Shown here: piece after piece, positions 49,237 to 62,765 of the stretch | Layout of the letters: each line of letters opens with the position of its first letter | How positions within the stretch are numbered: position 1 is the stretch's first letter | Origin: Amaranthus tricolor | Lineage: Eukaryota; Streptophyta; Magnoliopsida; Caryophyllales; Amaranthaceae | Assembly: GCF_026212465.1 (NCBI RefSeq) | Contig: NC_080055.1 | Coordinates: forward strand, 13,903,783-13,967,782 | Length of the DNA: 64,000 bases | Direction: 5' to 3' | Position numbers and translations under genes: made by a program | The notes under the pieces: model-generated | Database searches by the model: none | What the model saw: the letters and a program-made list of their open reading frames with translations, nothing else | Told to the model about the DNA's origin: nothing

Positions 49237-52122
49237 GAGGAAGTGGTTTGAATTGTAAATCATACTCATATGCTAGAAATTACGTGTTAAGTTGCGATTT
49301 AATGGGTTTTTATTCGTTTTTGGCACTTTTTCCGCATAAAGTAACTCAAACTTGGTTTGTTTTGCACAAAACATGGCACACAACACTAATTGGTATATAT
49401 TATTGTGTTGATGTTGTTAGAATTGTAAATCATAGACATATGCTAGACATTACGTGTTAGGTTGCGATTTTAAGGGTTGTAAGCGTTTAAGGAACTTTTA
49501 CGCATAAAGTAGCTCAAACATGGTTTGTTTTGCACGAAAACATGGAACACAACACTATTTGGTATATATTAATGTGTTGAAGTGGTTAGAATTGTTAAAC
49601 ATAGCTATATACTAGAAACTACTTGTTAAGTTGTGATTTTATGGGTTTTTATTCGTTTTTCGCACTTTTGCACATAAGGTAGCTCAAACTTGGTTTATTT
49701 AGCACGAAACTTTGCAAACAACACCATTTGGTATATTTTTTTGTGTTGAAATGGTTAGAATTGTAAATTATAGTCATATACTTGAAAATTGCGTGTTAAG
49801 TTGTAATTTTAAGGGTTTTTAAGCGTTTTTTGCACTTTTGCGCATAAAGTAGCTCAAATTTGGTTTGTTTTGCACGAAACTTCGCAAACACACTATTTGG
49901 TATATTTTGTTGTGCTGAAGTGGTTAGAATTGTAATTCATAGTAATATACTAGAAATTAGGTGTTAAGTTGCAATTTTAACGGGTTTTTTAAGCGTTTTT
50001 GGCACTTTTGCACATAAAGTAACTCAAACTTGGTTTGTTTTGCGCAAAACTTTGCACACAACACTATTTCGTATATATTATTGTGTTGAAGTAGCTATAA
50101 TTGTAAATCATAGTTATATACTAGAAATTACGTGGTAAGTTGCGATTTTATGGGTTTTTATTCGTTTTTGGCACTTTTGCGCATAAAGTAGCTCAAACTT
50201 GGTTTGTTTTTCATGAAACTTGACAAACACCCACTATTTGGTATATTTTGTTGTGATGAAGTGGTTAGAATTGTAAATCATAGTCATGTGCTAGAAATTA
50301 CGTGTTAAAATGCAATTTAATGGGTTTTTATTCTTTTTTGGCACTTTTGCGCATAAAGTAGCTCAAACTTGGTTTGTTTTTTCACGAATCTTGACAAACA
50401 CCACTATTTGGTATATTTTGTTGTGTTGAAGTGGTAAGAATTGTAAATCATAGTCATATACTAGAAATTACGTGTTAAGTTGCGATTTTAAGGGTTTTTT
50501 AAGCGTTTTTTTGCAATTTTGCACATAAAGCAACTCAAACTTGGTTTGTTTTGCGCAAAACGTTGCACACAACACTATTTCGTATATATTATTGTGTTGA
50601 AGTAGCTATAATTGAAAATCATAGTTATATACTAGAAATTAACGTGGTAAGTTGCGATTTTATGGGTTTTTATTCGTTTTTGGTACTTTTGCGCATAAAG
50701 TAGCTCAAACTTGGTTTGTTTTTCACGAAACTTGACAAACACCACTATTTGGTATATTTTGTTGTGATGAAGTGGTTAGAATTGTAAATCATAGTCATAT
50801 GCTAGAAATTACGTGTTAAGTTGCGATTTTTTGGGTTTTTATTCTTTTTTGGCACTTTTGCGCATAAAGTAGCTCAAACTTGGTTTGTTTTGCACAAAAC
50901 TTGGCACACAACCACTATTTGGTATATATTATTGTGTTGAAGGTTTTAGAATTGTAAATCATAGACATATGCTAGACATTATGTGTTAGGTTGCGATTTT
51001 AAGGGTTTGTAAGCGTTTAAGGAACTTTTACGCATAAAGTAGCTCAAACATGGTTTGTTTTGCACGAAACATGGCACACAACACTATTTGGTATATATTA
51101 ATGTGTTGAAGTGGTTAAAATTGTAAAACATAGCTATATACTAGAAATTACGTGTTAAGTTGTGATTTTATGGGTTTTTATTCGTTTTTGGCACTGTTGC
51201 ACATAAAGTAGCTCAATCTTGGTTAATTTTGCACGAAACTTGGCAAACAACACTATTCGGTATATTTTTTTTGTGTTGAAGTGGTTAGAATTGTAAATCA
51301 TAGTCCTATACTAGAAATTACGTGTTAAGTTGTAATTTTAAGAGTTTTTAAGCGTTTTTTGCACTTTTGCGCATAAAGTAGCTCAAATTTGGTTTGTTTT
51401 GCACGAAACTTCGCAAACAACACTATTTGGTATATTTTGTTGTGCCTGAAGTTGTTAGAATTGTAATTCATAGTCATATACTAGAAATTACGTGTTAAGT
51501 TGCGATTTTAAGGGTTTTTTAAGCATTTTTGGCACTTTTGCACATAAAGTAGCTCAAACTTGGTTTTTTTTGCGCAAAACTTTGCACACAACACTATTTC
51601 GTATATATTATTGTGTTGATGTAGCTATAACTGTAAAACATAGCTATATACAAGAAATTACGTGTTAAGTTGTGATTTTATGGGTTTTTATTCGTTTTTG
51701 GTACTTTTGCACTTAAAGTAGTTCAAACTTGGTTTATTTTGGACGAAAATTGGCAAACAACACTATTTGGTATATTTTTTTGTGTTGAAGTGGTTAGAAT
51801 TATAAATCATAGTCATATACTAGAAATTATGTGTTAAGTTGCGATTTTAAGGGTTTTTTAAGCGTTTTTTGCACTTTTGCGCATAAAGTAGCTCAAACTT
51901 GGTTTGTTTTACACGAAACATGGAATACAACACTATTTGCTATATATTATTGTGTTTAAGTTGTTAGAATTGTAAATCATAGTCATATGCTAGATATTAC
52001 GTGTTAAGTTTGTATTTTAAGGGTTTTTAAGCGTTTTTGACACTTTTGCGTATAAAGTAGCTCAAACTAGGTTTGTTTTGCACGAAACATGGCAAACAAC
52101 ACTATTTGGTATATTTTGTTGT
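49237..52122 (+). repeat. Block C HOR unit 3 (17 monomers)
   Basis: 2886 bp, very close to units 2 and 4. One of its B7-like monomers has lost the palindrome by T expansion ('ggttttttttgcgc'), as in all block C units. Confidence 0.9.
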
Positions 52123-55002
52123 GAGGAAGTGGTTTGAATTGTAAATCATACTCATATGCTAGAAATTACGTGTTAAGTTGCGATTTAATGGGTTTTTATT
52201 CGTTTTTGGCACTTTTCCGCATAAAGTAACTCAAACTTGGTTTGTTTTGCACGAAACTTGGCACACAACACTAATTGGTATATATTATTGTGTTGATGTT
52301 GTTAGAATTGTAAATCATAGACATATGCTAGACATTACGTGTTAGGTTGCGATTTTAAGGGTTTGTAAGCGTTTAAGGAACTTTTACGCATAAAGTAGCT
52401 CAAACATGGTTTGTTTTGCACGAAACATGGAACACAACACTATTTGGTATATATTAATGTGTTGAAGTGGTTAGAATTGTTAAACATAGCTATATACTAG
52501 AAACTACTTGTTAAGTTGTGATTTTATGGGTTTTTATTCGTTTTTCGCACTTTTGCACATAAAGTAGCTCAAACTTGGTTTATTTAGCACGAAACTTTGC
52601 AAACAACACCATTTGGTATATTTTTTTGTGTTGAAATGGTTAGAATTGTAAATTATAGTCATATACTTGAAATTGCGTGTTAAGTTGTAATTTTAAGGGT
52701 TTTAAGCGTTTTTTGCACTTTTGCGCATAAAGTAGCTCAAACTTGGTTTGTTTTTTACGAAACTTCGCAAACAACACTATTTGGTATATTTTGTTGTGCT
52801 GAAGTGGTTAGAATTGTAATTCATAGTAATATACTAGAAATTAGGTGTTAAGTTGCAATTTTACGGGTTTTTTAAGCGTTTTTGGCACTTTTGCACATAA
52901 AGTAACTCAAACTTGGTTTGTTTTGCGCAAAACTTTGCACACAACACTATTTCGTATATATTATTGTGTTGAAGTAGCTATAATTGTAAATCATAGTTAT
53001 ATACTAGAAATTACGTGGTAAGTTGCGATTTTATGGGTTTTTATTCGTTTTTGGCACTTTTGCGCATAAAGTAGCTCAAACTTGGTTTGTTTTTTCATGA
53101 AACTTGACAAACACCACTATTTGGTATATTTTGTTGTGATGAAGTGGTTAGAATTTTAAATCATAGTCATGTGCTAGAAATTACGTGTTAAAATGCAATT
53201 TAATGGGTTTTTATTCTTTTTTGGCACTTTTGCGCATAAAGTAGCTCAAACTTGGTTTGTTTTTCACGAATCTTGACAAACACCACTATTTGGTATATTT
53301 TGTTGTGTTGAAGTGGTAAGAATTGTAAATCATAGTCATATACTAGAAATTACGTGTTAAGTTTGCGATTTTAAGGGTTTTTTTAAGCGTTTTTTGCAAT
53401 TTTGCACATAAAAGTAACTCAAACTTGGTTTGTTTTGCGCAAAACGTTGCACACAACACTATTTCGTATATATTATTGTGTTGAAGTAGCTATAATTGTA
53501 AATCATAGTTATATACTAGAAATTACGTGGGTAAGTTGCGATTTTATGGGTTTTTATTCGTTTTTGGTACTTTTGCGCATAAAGTAGCTCAAACTTGGTT
53601 TGTTTTTCACGAAACTTGACAAACACCACTATTTGGTATATTTTGCTGTGATGAAGTGGTTAGAATTGTAAATCATAGTCATATGCTAGAAATTACGTGT
53701 TAAGTTGCGATTTTTATGGGTTTTTATTCTTTTTTGGCACTGCGCATAAAGTAGCTCAAACTTGGTTTGTTTTGCACAAAACTTGGCACACAACACTATT
53801 TGGTATATATTATTGTGTTGAAGGTTTTAGAATTGTAAATCATAGACATATGCTAGACATTACGTGTTAGGTTGCGATTTTAAGGGTTTGTAAGCGTTTA
53901 AGGAACTTTTACGCATAAAGTAGCTCAAACATGGTTTGTTTTGCACGAAACATGACACACAACACTATTTGGTATATATTAATGTGTTGAAGTGGTTAGA
54001 ATTGTAAAAACATAGCTATATACTAGAAATTACGTGTTAAGTTGTGATTTTATGGGTTTTTATTCGTTTTTGGCACTGTTGCACATAAAGTAGCTCAAAC
54101 TTGGTTAATTTTGCACGAAACTTGGCAAACAACACTATTCGGTATATTTTTTTGTGTTGAAGTGGTTAGAATTGTAAATCATAGTCCTATACTAGAAATT
54201 ACGTGTTAAGTTGTAATTTTAAGAGTTTTTAAGCGTTTTTTGCACTTTTGCGCATAAAGTAGCTCAAATTTGGTTTGTTTTGCACGAAACTTCGCAAACA
54301 ACACTATTTGGTATATTTTGTTGTGCTGAAGTTGTTAGAATTGTAATTCACAGTCATATACTAGAAATTACGTGTTAAGATGCGATTTTAAGGGTTTTTT
54401 AAGCATTTTTGGCACTTTTGCACATAAAGTAGCTCAAACTTGGTTTTTTTTGCGCAAAACTTTGCACACAACACTATTTCGTATATATTATTGTGTTGAT
54501 GTAGCTATAACTGTAAAACATAGCTATATACAAGAAATTACGTGTTAAGTTGTGATTTTATGGGTTTTTATTCTTTTTTGGTACTTTTGCACTTAAAGTA
54601 GTTGAAACTTGGTTTATTTTGGACGAAAATTGGCAAACAACACTATTTGGTATATTTTTTTGTGTTGAAGTGGTTAGAATTATAAATCATAGTCATATAC
54701 TAGAAATTATGTGTTAAGTTGCGATTTTAAGGGTTTTTTAAGCGTTTTTTGCACTTTTGCGCATAAAGTAGCTCAAACTTGGTTTGTTTTACACGAAACA
54801 TGGAATACAACACTATTTGCTATATATTATTGTGTTTAAGTTGTTAGAATTGTAAATCATAGTCATATGCTAGATATTACGTGTTAAGTTTGTATTTTAA
54901 GGGTTTTTAAGCGTTTTTGACACTTTTGCGTATAAAGTAGCTCAAACTAGGTTTGTTTTGCACGAAACATGGCAAACAACACTATTTGGTATATTTTGTT
55001 GT
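52123..55002 (+). repeat. Block C HOR unit 4 (17 monomers)
   Basis: 2880 bp. Near 53,738 one monomer reads 'ggcactgcgcataaag', lacking 'tttt' of the usual cacttttgcgc. Otherwise it follows units 2 and 3. Confidence 0.9.
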
Positions 55003-58000
55003 GAGGAAGTGGTTTGAATTGTAAATCATACTCATATGCTAGAAATTACGTGTTAAGTTGCGATTTAATGGGTTGTTATTCGTTTTTGGCACTTTTCCGC
55101 ATAAAGTAACTCAAACTTGGTTTGTTTTGCACGAAACTTGGCACACAACACTAATTGGTATATATTATTGTGTTGATGTTGTTAGAATTGTAAATCATAG
55201 ACATATGCTAGACATTACGTGTTAGGTTGCGATTTTAAGGGTTTGTAAGCGTTTAAGGAACTTTTACGCATAAAGTAGCTCAAACATGGTTTGTTTTGCA
55301 CGAAACATGGAACACAACACTATTTGGTATATATTAATGTGTTGAAGTGGTTAGAATTGTTAAACATAGCTATATACTAGAAACTACTTGTTAAGTTGTG
55401 ATTTTATGGGTTTTTATTCGTTTTTCGCACTTTTGCACATAAAAGTAGTTCAAACTTGGTTTATTTTGCACGAAACTTGGCAAACAACACTATATGGTAT
55501 ATTTTTTTTGTGTTGAAGTGGTTAGAATTGTAAATCATAGTCATATACTTGAAATTACGTGTTAAGATGTAATTTTAAGGGTTTTAAGCGTTTTTTTGCA
55601 CTTTTGCACATAAAGTAGCTCAAACTTGGTTTGTTTTGCACGAAACTTCGCAAACAACACTATTTGGTATATTTTGTTGTGCTGAAGTGGTTAGAATTTT
55701 AATTCATAGTCATATACTAGAAATTACATGTTAAGTTGCGATTTTAAGGGTTTTTTAAGCGTTTTTGGCACTTTTGCACATAAAGTAACTCAAACTTGGT
55801 TTGTTTTGCGCGAACTTTGCACACAACACTATTTCGTATATGTTATTGTGTTGATGTAGCTATAATTGTAAATCATAGTTATATCCTAGAAATTACGTGG
55901 TAAGTTGCGATTTTATGGGTTTTTATTCGTTTTTGGCACTTTTGCGCATAAAGTAGCTCAAACTTGGTTTGTTTTTCACGAAACTTGACAAACACCACTA
56001 TTTGGTATATTTTGTTGTGTTGAAGTGGTAAGAATTGTAAATCATAGTCATATGTTAGAAATTATGTGTTAAGTTGCGATTCTATGGGTTTTTATTCTTT
56101 TTTGGCACTTTTGCGCATAAAGTAGCTCAAACTTGGTTTGTTTTGCACAAAACTTGGCACACAACACTATTTGGTATATATTATTGTGTTGAAGGTTTTA
56201 GAATTGTAAATCATAGACATATGCTAGACATTACGTGTTAGGTTGCGATTTTAAGGGTTTGTAAGCGTTTAAGGAACTTTTACGCATAAAGTAGCTCAAA
56301 CATGGTTCGTTTTGCACGAAACATGGCAGACAACACTATTTGGTATATATTAATGTGTTGAAGTGGTTAGAATTGTAAAACATAGCTATATACTAGAAAT
56401 TACGTGTTAAGTTGTGATTTTATGGGTTTTTATTCGTTTTTGGCACTGTTGCACATAAAGTAGCTCAAACTTGGTTAATTTTGCACGAAACTTGGCAAAC
56501 AACACTATTCGGTATATTTTTTTGTGTTGAAGTGGTTAGAATTGTAAATCATAGTCCTATACTAGAAATTACGTGTTAAGTTGTAATTTTAAGAGTTTTT
56601 AAGTGTTTTTTGCACTTTTGCGCATAAAGTAGCTCAAATTTGGTTTGTTTTGCACGAAACTTCGCAAACAACACTATTTCGTATATTTTGTTGTGCTGAA
56701 GTTGTTAGAATTTTAATTCATAGTCATATACTAGAAATTACATGTTAAGTTGCGATTTTAAGGGTTTTTTTAAGCGTTTTTGGCACTTTTGCACATAAAG
56801 TAACTCAAATTTGGTTTGTTTTGCGCGAACTTTGCACACAACACTATTTCGTATATGTTATTGTGTTGATGTAGCTATAATTGTAAATCATAGTTATATC
56901 CTAGAAATTACGTGGTAAGTTGCGATTTTATGGGTTTTTATTCGTTTTTGGCACTTTTGCGCATAAAGTAGCTCAAACTTGGTTTGTTTTTCACGAAACT
57001 TGACAAACACCACTATTTGGTATATTTTGTTGTGATGAAGTGGTTAGAATTGTAAATCATAGTCATGTGCTAGAAATTACGTGTTAAAATGCAATTTAAT
57101 GGGTTTTTATTCTTTTTTGGCACTTTTGCGCATAAAGTAGCTCAAACTTGGTTTGTTTTGCACAAAACTTGGCACACAACACTATTTGGTATATATTATT
57201 GTGTTGAAGGTTTTAGAATTGTAAATCATAGACATATGCTAGACATTACGTGTTAGGTTGCGATTTTAAGGGTTTGTAAGCGTTTAAGGAACTTTTACGC
57301 ATAAAGTAGCTCAAACATGGTTCGTTTTGCACGAAACATGGCAGACAACACTATTTGGTATATATTAATGTGTTGAAGTGGTTAGAATTGTAAAACATAG
57401 CTATATACTAGAAATTACGTGTTAAGTTGTGATTTTATGGGTTTTTATTCGTTTTTGGCACTGTTGCACATAAAGTAGCTCAAACTTGGTTAATTTTGCA
57501 CGAAACTTGGCAAACAACACTATTCGGTATATTTTTTTGTGTTGAAGTGGTTAGAATTGTAAATCATAGTCCTATACTAGAAATTACGTGTTAAGTTGTA
57601 ATTTTAAGAGTTTTTAAGTGTTTTTTGCACTTTTGCGCATAAAGTAGCTCAAATTTGGTTTGTTTTGCACGAAACTTCGCAAACAACACTATTTGGTATA
57701 TTTTGTTGTGCTGAAGTTGTTAGAATTGTAATTCATAGTCATATACTAGAAATTACGTGTTAAGTTGCGATTTTAAGGGTTTTTTAAGCATTTTTGGCAC
57801 TTTTGCACATAAAGTAGCTCAAACTTGGTTTTTTTTTGCGCAAAACTTTGCACACAACACTATTTCGTATATATTATTGTGTTGAAGTAGCTATAACTGT
57901 AAAACATAGCTATATACAAGAAATTACGTGTTAAGTTGTGATTTTATGGGTTTTTATTCGTTTTTGGTACTTTTGCACTTAAAGTAGTTCAAACTTGGTT

Positions 58001-58388
58001 TATTTTGGACGAAAATTGGCAAACAACACTATTTGGTATATTTTTTTGTGTTGAAGTGGTTAGAATTATAAATCATAGTCATATACTAGAAATTATGTGT
58101 TAAGTTGCGATTTTAAGGGTTTTTTAAGCGTTTTTTGCACTTTTGCGCATAAAGTAGCTCAAACTTGGTTTGTTTTACACGAAACATGGAACACAACACT
58201 ATTTGCTATATATTATTGTGTTTAAGTTGTTAGAATTGTAAATCATAGTCATATGCTAGATATTACGTGTTAAGTTTCTATTTTAAGGGTTTTTAAGCGT
58301 TTTTGACACTTTTGCGTATAAAGTAGCTCAAACTAGGTTTGTTTTGCACGAAACATGGCAAACAACACTATTTGGTATATTTTGTTGT
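55003..58388 (+). repeat. Expanded block C unit, 20 monomers
   Basis: 3386 bp. The 'gaaggtttta' monomer occurs twice, at 56191 and 57206, 1015 bp (6 monomers) apart, and its distance from the previous unit's copy is 2371 bp (14 monomers). So three monomers were lost and six gained. The extra part contains a B7-like monomer with 'gcgcgaactttgc', a variant not present before 55.8 kb. Confidence 0.85.
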
Positions 58389-61300
58389 GAGGAAGTGGTT
58401 TGAATTGTAAATCATACTCATATGCTAGAAATTACGTGTTAAGTTGCGATTTAATGGGTTTTTATTCGTTTTTGGCACTTTTCCGCATAAAGTAACTCAA
58501 ACTTGGTTTGTTTTGCACGAAACTTGGCACACAACACTAATTGGTATATATTATTGTGTTGATGTTGTTAGAATTGTAAATCATAGACATATGCTAGACA
58601 TTACGTGTTAGGTTGCGATTTTAAGGGTTTGTAAGCGTTTAAGGAACTTTTACGCATAAAGTAGATCAAACATGGTTTGTTTTGCACGAAACATGGAACA
58701 CAACACTATTTGGTATATATTAATGTGTTGAAGTGGTTAGAATTGTTAAACATAGCTATATACTAGAAACTACGTGTTAAGTTGTGATTTTATGGGTTTT
58801 TTTTTCGTTTTTGGAACTTTTGCACATAAAGTAGTTCAAACTTGGTTTATTTTGCACGAAACTTGGCAAACAACACTATATGGTATATTTTTTTTGTGTT
58901 GAAGTGGTTAGAATTGTAAATCATAGTCATATACTTGAAATTACGTGTTAAGATGTAATTTTAAGGGTTTTAAGCTATTTTTGCACTTTTGCACATAAAG
59001 TAGCTCAAACTTGGTTTGTTTTGCACGAAACTTCGCAAACAACACTATTTGGTATATTTTGTTGTGCTTAAGTGGTTAGAATTTTAATTCATAGTCATAT
59101 ACTAGAAATTACATGTTAAGTTGCGATTTTAAGGGTTTTTTAAGCGTTTTTGGCACTTTTGCACATAAAGTAACTCAAACTTGGTTTGTTTTGCGCAAAA
59201 CTTTGCACACAACACTATTTCGTATATATTATTGTGTTGAAGTAGCTATAATTGTAAATCATAGTTATATCCTAGAAATTACGTGGTAAGTTGCGATTTT
59301 ATGGGTTTTTATTCGTTTTTGGCACTTTTGCGCATAAAGTAGCTCAAACTTGGTTTGTTTTTCACGAAACTTGACAAACACCACTATTTGGTATATTTTG
59401 TTGTGATGAAGTGGTTAGAATTGTAAATCATAGTCATGTGCTAGAAATTACGTGTTAAAATGCAATTTAATGGGTTTTTATTCTTTTTTGGCACTTTTGC
59501 GCATAAAGTAGCTCAAACTTGGTTTGTTTTTCACGAAACTTGAAAAACACCAGTATTTGGTATATTTTGTTGTGTTGAAGTGATAAGAATTGTAAATCAT
59601 AGTCATATACTAGAAATTACGTGTTAAGTTGCGATTTTAAGGGTTTTTTTAAACGTTTTTTGCAATTTTGCACATAAAGTAACTCAAACTTGGTTTGTTT
59701 TGCGCAAAACGTTGCACACAACACTATTTCGTATATATTATTGTGTTGAAGTAGCTATAATTGTAAATCATAGTTATATACTAGAAATTACGTGGTAAGT
59801 TGCGATTTTATGGGTTTTTATTCGTTTTTGGTACTTTTGCGCATAAAGTAGCTCAAACTTGGTTTGTTTTCACGAAACTTGACAAACACCACTATTTGGT
59901 ATATTTTGTTGTGATGAAGTGGTTAGAATTGTAAATCATAGTCATGTGCTAGAAATTACGTGTTAAAATGCAATTTAATGGGTTTTTATTCTTTTTTGGC
60001 ACTTTTGCGCATAAAGTAGCTCAAACTTGGTTTGTTTTGCACAAAACTTGGCACACAACACTATTTGGTATATATTATTGTGTTGAAGGTTTTAGAATTG
60101 TAAATCATAGACATATGCTAGACATTACGTGTTAGGTTGCGATTTTAAGGGTTTGTAAGCGTTTAAGGAACTTTTACGCATAAAGTAGCTCAAACATGGT
60201 TCGTTTTGCACGAAACATGGCAGACAACACTATTTGGTATATATTAATGTGTTGAAGTGGTTAGAATTGTAAAACATAGCTATATACTAGAAATTACGTG
60301 TTAAGTTGTGATTTTATGGGTTTTTATTCGTTTTTGGCACTGTTGCACATAAAGTAGCTCAAACTTGGTTAATTTTGCACGAAACTTGGCAAACAACACT
60401 ATTCGGTATATTTTTTTGTGTTGAAGTGGTTAGAATTGTAAATCATAGTCCTATACTAGAAATTACGTGTTAAGTTGTAATTTTAAGAGTTTTTAAGTGT
60501 TTTTTGCACTTTTGCGCATAAAGTAGCTCAAATTTGGTTTGTTTTGCACGAAACTTCGCAAACAACACTATTTCGTATATTTTGTTGTGCTGAAGTTGTT
60601 AGAATTTTAATTCATAGTCATATACTAGAAATTACATGTTAAGTTGCGATTTTAAGGGTTTTTTTAAGCGTTTTTGGCACTTTTGCACATAAAGTAACTC
60701 AAATTTGGTTTGTTTTGCGCGAACTTTGCACACAACACTATTTCGTATATGTTATTGTGTTGATGTAGCTATAATTGTAAATCATAGTTATATCCTAGAA
60801 ATTACGTGGTAAGTTGCGATTTTATGGGTTTTTATTCGTTTTTGGCACTTTTGCGCATAAAGTAGCTCAAACTTGGTTTGTTTTTCACGAAACTTGACAA
60901 ACACCACTATTTGGTATATTTTGTTGTGATGAAGTGGTTAGAATTGTAAATCATAGTCATGTGCTAGAAATTACGTGTTAAAATGCAATTTAATGGGTTT
61001 TTATTCTTTTTTGGCACTTTTGCGCATAAAGTAGCTCAAACTTGGTTTGTTTTGCACAAAACTTGGCACACAACACTATTTGGTATATATTATTGTGTTG
61101 AAGGTTTTAGAATTGTAAATCATAGACATATGCTAGACATTACGTGTTAGGTTGCGATTTTAAGGGTTTGTAAGCGTTTAAGGAACTTTTACGCATAAAG
61201 TAGCTCAAACATGGTTCGTTTTGCACGAAACATGGCAGACAACACTATTTGGTATATATTAATGTGTTGAAGTGGTTAGAATTGTAAAACATAGCTATAT

Positions 61301-62281
61301 ACTAGAAATTACGTGTTAAGTTGTGATTTTATGGGTTTTTATTCGTTTTTGGCACTGTTGCACATAAAGTAGCTCAAACTTGGTTAATTTTGCACGAAAC
61401 TTGGCAAACAACACTATTCGGTATATTTTTTTGTGTTGAAGTGGTTAGAATTGTAAATCATAGTCCTATACTAGAAATTACGTGTTAAGTTGTAATTTTA
61501 AGAGTTTTTAAGTGTTTTTTGCACTTTTGCGCATAAAGTAGCTCAAATTTGGTTTGTTTTGCACGAAACTTCGCAAACAACACTATTTGGTATATTTTGT
61601 TGTGCTGAAGTTGTTAGAATTGTAATTCATAGTCATATACTAGAAATTACGTGTTAAGTTGCGATTTTAAGGGTTTTTTAAGCATTTTTGGCACTTTTGC
61701 ACATAAAGTAGCTCAAACTTGGTTTTTTTTGCGCAAAACTTTGCACACAACACTATTTCGTATATATTATTGTGTTGAAGTAGCTATAACTGTAAAACAT
61801 AGCTATATACAAGAAATTACGTGTTAAGTTGTGATTTTATGGGTTTTTATTCGTTTTTGGTACTTTTGCACTTAAAGTAGTTCAAACTTGGTTTATTTTG
61901 GACGAAAATTGGCAAACAACACTATTTGGTATATTTTTTTGTGTTGAAGTGGTTAGAATTATAAATCATAGTCATATACTAGAAATTATGTGTTAAGTTG
62001 CGATTTTAAGGGTTTTTTAAGCGTTTTTTGCACTTTTGCGCATAAAGTAGCTCAAACTTGGTTTGTTTTACACGAAACATGGAACACAACACTATTTGCT
62101 ATATATTATTGTGTTTAAGTTGTTAGAATTGTAAATCATAGTCATATGCTAGATATTACGTGTTAAGTTTCTATTTTAAGGGTTTTTAAGCGTTTTTGAC
62201 ACTTTTGCGTATAAAGTAGCTCAAACTAGGTTTGTTTTGCACGAAACATGGCAAACAACACTATTTGGTATATTTTGTTGT
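58389..62281 (+). repeat. Expanded block C unit, 23 monomers
   Basis: 3893 bp. The 'gaaggtttta' monomer is at 60085 and 61100, again 1015 bp apart. Positions 56191, 57206 and 58389 recur at 60085, 61100 and 62282 with offsets 3894, 3894 and 3893, so the 6-monomer gain was duplicated together with its unit. Compared with the 20-mer it keeps three more monomers, including one with cacgaaacttgaaaaac near 59,542. Confidence 0.85.
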
Positions 62282-62330
62282 GAGGAAGTGGTTTGAATGG
62301 TATATTTTGTTGTGAGGAAGTGGTTTGAAT
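62267..62330 (+). repeat. 32-bp direct tandem duplication inside one monomer
   Basis: A 32-base segment starting ggtatattttgttg and ending gtggtttgaat is present twice with no spacer, at 62,267-62,298 and 62,299-62,330. The homologous monomers at 43455, 46348, 49237, 52123, 55003 and 58389 have a single copy. It is a local slippage event or an assembly artefact. Confidence 0.95.
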
Positions 62331-62665
62331 TGTAAATCATACTCATATGCTAGAAATTACGTGTTAAGTTGCGATTTAATGGGTTTTTATTCGTTTTTTG
62401 GCACTTTTCCGCATAAAGTAACTCAAACTTGGTTTGTTTTGCACGAAACTTGGCACACAACACTAATTGGTATATATTATTGTGTTGATGTTGTTAGAAT
62501 TGTAAATCATAGACATATGCTAGACATTACGTGTTAGGTTGCGATTTTAAGGGTTTGTAAGCGTTTAAGGAACTTTTACGCATAAAGTAGATCAAACATG
62601 GTTTGTTTTGCACGAAACATGGAACACAACACTATTTGGTATATATTAATGTGTTGAAGTGGTTA
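62282..62665 (+). repeat. Truncated last unit of block C
   Basis: Begins a new unit with the anchor monomer followed by the 'ttttccgc' and 'ttttacgc' monomers, as in every other unit, and is cut by an N gap after about two monomers. Confidence 0.9.
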
Positions 62666-62765
62666 NNNNNNNNNNNNNNNNNNNNNNNNNNNNNNNNNNN
62701 NNNNNNNNNNNNNNNNNNNNNNNNNNNNNNNNNNNNNNNNNNNNNNNNNNNNNNNNNNNNNNNNN
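62666..62765. other. Assembly gap (100 N) at the orientation switch
   Basis: Exactly 100 N. Monomers point to the + strand on the left and to the - strand on the right, and the family also changes from block C to block B type. The gap therefore marks either a scaffold join of unproven orientation or an unsequenced real inversion boundary. Confidence 0.99.

Larger units (their letters stand above)
41676..62665 (+). repeat. Satellite block C: 17-monomer HOR array
   Basis: 21 kb of head-to-tail monomers with a base period of about 2.89 kb. The 'gaggaag' anchor starts at 42095, 43455, 46348, 49237, 52123, 55003, 58389 and 62282. The 'gaaggtttta' anchor starts at 45162, 48050, 50939, 53820, 56191, 57206, 60085 and 61100. 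I counted 17 monomers from 43455 to 46348. The run of types with cttcgcaaac, gcgcaaaac and cacgaaacttgac (or catgaaacttgac) matches B6-B7-B8 of block B, so the two HORs share an ancestral trimer. No interruption by other sequence is seen. Confidence 0.95.
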
